From Ustulina deusta (taxonomy: Eukaryota > Ascomycota > Sordariomycetes > Xylariales > Xylariaceae), in assembly GCA_023159155.1 (NCBI GenBank), contig JAJNNX010000041.1, positions 1 through 64,000 on the forward strand: a stretch of DNA of 64,000 nt. Reading direction: 5' to 3'. This document shows, one piece after another, positions 57,284 to 64,000 of this stretch. The notes beneath the pieces were generated by a model. The model was not told the origin of the DNA. It did not search any database and saw only the letters and a list, made by a program, of their open reading frames with translations. The translations under genes were made by a program, and so were the position numbers. Every line of letters begins with the position of its first letter. Position 1 is the stretch's first letter.

Positions 57284-58956
57284 ATTAAGAGTTTTATTAA
57301 TACCCTATATTCTACCGCCAGCGAGCTTCTCACCGGCATATATAATTGCTAGCAATTTATTTGATAAAATACCTTACTGCGAGTACTATATATAGCAATA
57401 GCAAGCTTTTTAAACCATATAACAAAGTGCTATTAATTTTTTTACGAAATATTTTAATGTAAGCGCTACAAATATTAATAGCAAGCGCTCTTTCTACTGC
57501 AAACGATCTAAATATGCGATTTATACGTATAAACAATTAGCGAGCGCTATATATATAATAACAAGCGTTCTTATAAACTTAGCAATCCTATCAGACCTAG
57601 CAATCCTATTAGACCTAGCTAAACAGTCCGCTATAATAGTTATAATAACTATTTTTAACTTATCTAACAATTTTTTATTATAAAAAAAAAACTTTATTAC
57701 TAGTACTTATAGCTATAACTTATAGAACTATATAACACTTACGAATCGAGCTCTATAGCTTATAGCACTAAAAGCGCTAGCAATTAACAAATTCTTTTTA
57801 AACCTAAATATTAATTCTTTTACTACTATATATACAAATCTTATTACTACTAAAAAACGCTTATATTAATATATTAAATAGTACTATAATATAGTTTTTA
57901 AATACTATAATACTTATTATATTAAAGTTACTAAGCTTGCTAAATAAATATAAAAAATAGTTTATTTTAATTATTAATTAATTTATATAAAAATAATCTA
58001 AATTATTAATTAATAGTATAATAATTTAAAAAAGTTTGGCAATATAATATAAGTAGCTCTAAAGTTTAAATATAAATACAAATATATAATATTTATTAAT
58101 ATATTAACTAGAAAATATATTATAAATTTTATTAAATAAACTAATATATAGTTAAACAAAATTACTAAAATTTATATTAAAAAGTTTAAAATAAATATTT
58201 TTAAGCTAGTTACTAACCTAAAAAAAGCTTTTTAAAAGTTTTATTTAGACTGGACTATATTATTTAAGTTTATATACTGTACTGCTATAATAAATAATAT
58301 TTTAAAATATTAGACTATAGCTACTAAGCTATGCTAAAAAGCTAATATATAGAACTTTTTAAGAACTGCTAAAAAAAGTGTTTAGTTAGCATTTATTACT
58401 AAAGGCAAGCTACTTAAAAAGCCCGAAAAGCTTAAAAAGTTTAAAAAATCTAGTACTAATAGCAATAGTAATAAAAAAAGCAATTATAAGAATAGTAAAC
58501 CTATTAGCTACTTTAAATTTAATTGTAATATTAAAGATAGCAATAATAAAAATAGCAAGCTTACTAATTACTTAGAATCTAACCGTAATAGTAATAGCAA
58601 AAGTAGCAAGCTTGCTAATTATTCTAAATTTAATTATTTATTTAAAAATAACGAATAGCTTAGTAGTAGCAAAAAAAGCCTTAAATATATTTTTACTAAG
58701 CGCTTTTGCGCTAATATACGTATTTAGGCCAAAAAAAAAACCCTAATATAATAGACTATATGTTCTGCTATAGCTGTTACTTAGAAACGTACTACTAGTA
58801 CGCTTTTCTAAAGCTTAAACCTAATAAATAGGTTTTTAACTCTATAACTAAGCAATTAGCTAGTTAGCAAATAAAATAAAATAAAAATGTTTAGTATACT
58901 TTCAAAAAAATATAAAAATAACTAGACTTGCGCTAAAAAGGTAATTTTTTGTAAGC

Positions 58957-60060
58957 TAAAGAGGTAGCAATTACTTTGTAAAGTATTAATAAGATTTAAG
59001 GGCTAGTACTTAGTATTTATTAGCTAAAGAAGTGGCGATTATTTTGCAAGTTGTTAACAAGATCTAATTAGCTAAAAGTATTGCTTTATATTTAATTATA
59101 GCTATTAAATCCTAATAGAGGTTTTGCTATAGCAAAAAAAAAAAAGCTTTTAAAAAAGCTTATTAATTGCTTTATAACTAATTATAGCTACTAAATACTA
59201 TTAAAAGCTTTGCGATAGCAAAAAGAGAAACGTTTTTATAAAGCTTACTATATATAACGTATAAATATATTCTGTAGTACTGCTTTATAACTAATTATAG
59301 CTACTAAATATTATTAAAAGTTTTATAATAGCAAAAAAAAATATATTTTTATAAAGCTTATTATATGTAACATATAAGTATATTCTATATTAAACTGTTA
59401 TATAACTAATTATAGCTATTAAATCTTATTAAAAGTTTTGCTATAGCAAAGAAAAAAATGCTTTTATAAAGCTTATTACTTGCAACGCTAAAATACGTAT
59501 AAAAATAGTTTTATATAAAGTAATAAAAAAAAAGCCCCTAAAAAGCCTATTAACTGCTATATATCTAATTATAGCTACTAAATATTATTAAAAGCTTTAT
59601 TATAACAAAAAAAAAAGTTTTTATAAAACTTATTATATATAATATATAAGTATGTTTTATAATACTGCTACTACAACTAATTATAGCTATTATATACTAT
59701 TAAAAGCTTTGTAATAATAAAAAAAGAAATGTTTTTATAAAGCTTATTATATGTAATATATAATACTACTAGTAAAAAGAAATGCCTTTAAAAAGCTTAC
59801 TACAACTTATAATAAGTACTAATTAATTAACTGTAATTTATTATAAGTACTAAATATTATTAAAAGTACTACTAAAAAAAAATAGGTTATTAGAGAACTT
59901 CTGATATATAACGCACAAGTATGTAAAAAAGCTTTTAAAAAGCTTATTATATATATATTACAAGTATTAAATACTAGCTCTACAAAAATATTAATATAAA
60001 AAAAAACGCCCCTTAAGAGCTTACTACTACTAATAATAAGTACTAATAACAAATTTACTA
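58957..60060. repeat. Minisatellite arrays inside the LTR element
   Basis: A unit of about 110-160 bp recurs at least six times from ~59085. Each holds AACTAATTATAGCTAnTAAAT, then ATTAAAAGTTTTGCTATAGC, an A run, and TTTTATAAAGCTTATTA. Two units of a ~75-bp repeat (GCTAAAGAnGTnGCnATTA) precede it at 58957-59085. Confidence 0.7.
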
Positions 60061-60257
60061 ATATACTATAAAATTAGCATGTAGCTACATATTTAAGTTT
60101 TATATATTTTAATTAAAAAATTAACGTAGCTATAAAATACCGAAGCTACGTTTTTAAGCGTTATACCTTCGATCAAAAAATCGCGCTAAAAAAACAGCAC
60201 TATAAACTAGGAATAAGAACAGCTATATTAGCAGACCTACAAACATTACTCTTAACT

Positions 60258-60570
60258 AATACAAGCGTATTAACGCTAAATATAAAAATTATTAAACTAA
60301 ACATATTAATACTAAAAACTAAAATTATTAATACAAGCGTATTAATACTAAAAACAAAAATTATCGATACAAACGTATTACTATTAAATATAAAAATTAC
60401 TATGTTTAAAAAATTACCTATAAATACTTATAAACATACAAAAGAACTACTACATATGCCTAATACAAACGTATTAACGCCAAACACTAAAATTACTATG
60501 TATATTTATACATACTCCTAACTAAAACAAGCTTATTAATACTTTACGTCAAGATTACTATATATATATA
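60258..60570. repeat. Short tandem repeat array (ACAAGCGTATTAA units)
   Basis: Imperfect units around AATACAAGCGTATTAAyGC with AAAATTACTAT spacers occur about five or six times at irregular intervals of 40-100 bp. Confidence 0.55.
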
Positions 60571-60653
60571 GACTAATATATATTTGTACGCCGCCTCTAA
60601 ATATAGTTATATAGGTAAGCAAAGCTACTAAAGTGGCTTTACCTAAAGGGGTA

Positions 60654-60901
60654 TATTGGATTAAGTAGTAGCTAGGTAGTAATGTGAGCCATATAGTGGC
60701 TAGTGAGAGATGCCCTTATAAAAGGTATACCCTTAGCAAATAGAGCGTTATATAGCTGAATGAGTGGATCTACACCTAACTATATAAGGGATATATATGT
60801 ATGTAGGGTATAGAACATACCTATACAGACCTACAACAACAACAATGTAACAGACCTTCTGCGGGCAATGTGTGGCGAGATCGCTAGTGCTAAATCTGAC
60901 A
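60654..60901 (+). repeat. 3' LTR (TATTGG...CTGACA)
   Basis: 248 bp; its first bases TATTGG correspond to TGTCGG in the 5' copy, a RIP-type change of the terminal TG. Confidence 0.85.
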
Positions 60902-61391
60902 GCGCCAGGATATCCCTTTCTATACCTAATACAACCTATTCTATTTTAATATTCTGAACCCCCCCTAGCTTTCCCTAATATTTTTATTTAGTAAACTATA
61001 ATAATTGCTTATTAAAGCTTAAGAAAATAAATAGTATAATAGTCCTTTTGTTATAAGCTAAAATAAAAACTATAAAATAAATAAAAAACAAGGAGTATAA
61101 TAATAAAAACTTTTTATTAATAACTATTACTATAGAAAAAAAAGCAGTAGTAATAAAAAGAGTAAAATAATAAAGTAATAGTAATAAAAAAAAAGCTTTA
61201 TTAATACTTATAAAATAATTGTAAAAAAAATTAAATGTTAAAGTAATAATTATAATAATTTTATTTTTAGGTATAATATCTAGTAAAATAGAAAATAAAA
61301 AAAATAAAAAATAAAATTACTATTATAAGTCTAATAATTTTTCTTTAAATAATACTAGTTTTTTTAAAAAAAATATAAGGACTAATAAAAG
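60902..61391. other. AT-rich spacer between two LTR elements
   Basis: Begins with the remainder of the GC-richer target (gcgccaggatatccc ... accccccctagctttccc) and then turns AT-rich. No gene. Confidence 0.5.
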
Positions 61392-61618
61392 TGTTAGAAT
61401 TAGTCAAGTAAAGCTTCCACGGCTAGTTTATTAATATTATAAACAAAGACTCTAAACTAAAAAAGAAAAAAAAATTAGAGTTTATAAAGTAAATAAATAT
61501 AGATTTTATATATATAGCTGCAGAGTTATAAGTTAGTCCGTATATAAAGCTTTTTATTTTATTGCTATATAGGTTTAAAGTTTTTGCAGGTCTTACTAAA
61601 ATTATATTAACTATTATA
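61392..61618 (-). repeat. LTR, left element family (inverted copy)
   Basis: The reverse complement matches 9507-9745, including the cAATAAAATAAAAAG and CTGCAGCTATATATATA blocks. A short part near 61410-61432 (aagcttccacggctag) has kept more G and C than other copies. Confidence 0.75.
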
Positions 61619-64000
61619 TTATTATTTTTATAGTTTTATAAAAAGTCTAAAAGCTTTTTTATAAGTTTTGTAAAATTAATTAAGCTTAATTAATATATTT
61701 TCAAAAATTTAAGCTAGGTATTAAATATTATTAAGGTTATAGTTTTTTTAAAGAATTTAATACTATAGTTTTTTTATTTTTTTTATATATTTTTAACTAT
61801 TTAATTTGTTTAATTTTAAATTTTACTTTACTATTAATATTTTTAATTAAAAATAATTTTTTAAAAATATAAGTAAACTTTTGTTTTTTTAAGATTTTAA
61901 AAAGTCTAATAAATTAAAAGTTTAATTTAGTAATTAGTACTTATATTATAAAACTTTTTTTTTTGAAATATTGTTTTTTATTTTAAAGTTTATTAAACGT
62001 TTTTTTTATTAGTTTATAATTTATATTATTTTTATATAAAAGTTACTATATTATATATTATTTTTTAAATACTTATTATTTAATATTAAAATTTATTATT
62101 AAAAAATTATATATATTATTTTTTATTATTATTTTTAGTAATAATATATTAATTAATAAATATTATAAAACATTATATATAAAATTTAAAATAAAAAAAT
62201 AAAATTATTAATTTAGTTTTTAATTACTTAATTTTATTATTTTTTAATAAGTACTACTAAAATAATGCTTAATATTTATAAAACTATTCATTATTATTAT
62301 AAATTTAAAAACAAATAATTTATATATTTAATATACTAAAAAATTTATATAGATTTTTATAATATTATATAACTAATAATTTTATAATATTTTTTTTATT
62401 AAATAAATAATATAAATAATAAATAATAAAAATTAGAAGTTTTATTTTATAATATTTTTTTTTTATAATTATATTTTAATATATAATAATTAAAAATATA
62501 TAAACTTTTTAAATTAAAATTATATAAAAATTTTTTTTAATTAATATAGGATTTAATATTTTATTAAAAAAAATTAATATTGTTATTTTTTTTATAGTTT
62601 TTTTAGTTTTTATTATAAAAAACTTTGCTATTTATTTAAAGAAATTTAATAAAATTTAAGAATTAATTATTATAATAAATTTAATTTTAAAAAGTTTTAA
62701 GTAATAATGTTTTAAAGTTTATATTATTATTAAAAATTTATAGTTTTAAATGAAATAAATTTATTTAACTATTATTATTATTTTTCAAAAATATTTTATA
62801 AATTTTTAAGTTATAAATTTTTATTATTATTAAATAAATTCTTTTTTTTATATGAATTAGCTAAGCTTAAAAAAAACTAAAACTAATATTTTATATATTA
62901 ATAATTTTATATATTTAAAAATTAATTTTTATTTTTATTTTAATATTTTTTCATAATAAGTTCAATATTATTTTTTAGTTTTAAAATAAATTAAAATATT
63001 ATTTATATAAATACTAATAAATTTATATATTAATAAAAACTTATTACTAAATAATAAGATTTTTTATTAAAATATCTTTTTATAAGTTTAAAAATAATAA
63101 TAACTAATAAAAACCTTTAATAATATTTAGTTTTATAAAATAAATAATATTAAAATAATTAAATATAATACTATTAATATTTATTTGATTTAAATTTAAA
63201 TATAAATAAAATAAAAATAAATTATATAAATATTTAATATTAGTAAAGTTTTAAAATATATTTTTTGTTATTAAATTTTAATATTATATTAAACTTTAGT
63301 TATAATAATCATAAAGTTTTAGATTTTTTTTTAAAAAGAATTTTTTTAAATATAATAATTAAAAGATTATAAAATTTTATTTATTTTTAATTAATTATTT
63401 TTATTTATTTTAATAAAAATAGTTCTAAAACTTTTAAAAAAAACTTTTAATAATAGCTTAGTTTTTTTTTTAAATTATTATATAAATTTTTATTATTTTA
63501 AGTTTTAAAGTTTTAAGTTTTTTTTATATTTCTTTAGTTTTAATTATATTTAATAATATTTTTTTAATATTTAATTATAATTATTAATTATTATTTTTTA
63601 TTATATATATTAAATATTGATAAATTTTATTTATGATTTTAGTATAATAATTATAACATTTTTAAAATTTAATTAAATAAATATTTTAAAAAAAAATAAA
63701 GAAAATAATAAAAATCTTTTTATTAATTTTACTCATTTTTTAAATTAAATATATTACCAGAATTATTTTTATTATATATATTTTTTATTTATAAATAAAA
63801 TAAATTTTCTTATTTTAATAAGTTTTTTTTTTTTTTAATTTATTTTAAAATAATTAAAATAAATAGTCTAAAATTTTTAAAGTTTAATTTATTAATAATT
63901 TTTATAAATTTATTTAATATTATATATTAATTTAATAACTTTATTAATAAATAATTTATATAAATTTTAAATAAATTTCTTTTTAAGTTTATATAAAAAT
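61392..64000 (-). mobile_element. Inverted partial copy of the left LTR element (internally deleted)
   Basis: The reverse complement matches the complete element at 3832-9745. The LTR is at 61392-61618; 62200 corresponds to about 8590 and the window end to about 5207. The left copy spans 4.5 kb between these points but this copy only 2.6 kb, so it has lost about 1.9 kb in several internal deletions. It continues beyond the window. No reading frame survives. Confidence 0.75.

Larger units (their letters stand above)
57037..60901 (+). mobile_element. RIP-degraded short LTR retroelement (3.9 kb) with GCGCC target duplication
   Basis: Direct LTRs at 57037-57283 and 60654-60901 begin TGTCGGATTAAGTGG (TATTGGATTAAG in the 3' copy) and end AAATCTGACA. 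Flanks gcgcc at 57032-57036 and 60902-60906 form a 5-bp target duplication. A purine run (aaagggg) precedes the 3' LTR. Internal DNA is 3.4 kb, too short for gag plus a full pol. A Lys/Ser/Asn-rich stretch near 58400-58650 is followed at about 58760 by CYSCYLET, reminiscent of a Gag zinc knuckle. The rest is minisatellite. A non-autonomous, gag-only-type element is inferred; Ty1/copia is suggested by the LTR start but not shown. Confidence 0.75.

Noticed and set aside
59819..60052. 77-codon hydrophobic ORF in AT-rich DNA
   Set aside because: Lies in a minisatellite within an LTR element; hydrophobic composition follows from A+T content.

Overview
The window looks like a filamentous ascomycete (Pezizomycotina, most likely a Sordariomycete; genus not assigned). 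Genes have short 47-76 bp GT-AG introns, and the families are typical of such fungi: SPT6, a Ste7-type MAPK kinase, a membrane-anchored fucose-lectin-like protein, a nucleoside-phosphorylase/NACHT/ankyrin NLR, HET relics and Hsp70-like ATPases. The flanks are extreme A+T DNA in which nearly all CpA/TpG has become TpA, the mark of repeat-induced point mutation (RIP).

Layout: (1) 1-10.3 kb is RIP-degraded transposon DNA, including a 5.9-kb LTR element with both LTRs and an AATTA target duplication, and the tail of a second copy. (2) 10.3-14.7 kb holds an intact-looking NLR gene at the border. (3) 16.8-31.8 kb is a conserved block: lectin-like protein, SPT6, STE7-type MEK, a HAD hydrolase and a coiled-coil protein. 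(4) 32-43.5 kb is decaying accessory DNA: four copies of a ~70-bp dispersed repeat, an ORF split by one amber codon, a small hypothetical protein, a broken ankyrin-type gene, a HAD hydrolase with three frameshifts and a HET-domain relic. (5) 43.5-54.0 kb is a palindromic four-gene cluster: Hsp70-like (-), coiled-coil (+), coiled-coil (-), Hsp70-like (+), i.e. one divergent gene pair present twice in inverted orientation. (6) 54.5-55.2 kb is an acyltransferase cut off at the next AT-rich border. (7) 55.2-64 kb is RIP-degraded DNA with a 439-bp foldback MITE, a perfect 114-bp tandem duplication, a 3.9-kb LTR element with GCGCC target duplication and internal minisatellites, and an inverted copy of the left-hand LTR element.

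The most interesting candidate system is the duplicated Hsp70-like/coiled-coil pair. The two Hsp70-like genes keep the same seven-intron plan and several identical exon lengths; the two coiled-coil proteins share a C-terminal GKSSG motif. A dedicated ATPase-partner system is an inference, in a neighbourhood (NLR, HET and ankyrin relics, RIP borders) resembling allorecognition or innate-immunity loci. All assignments are by eye from translated sequence; no database search was run.
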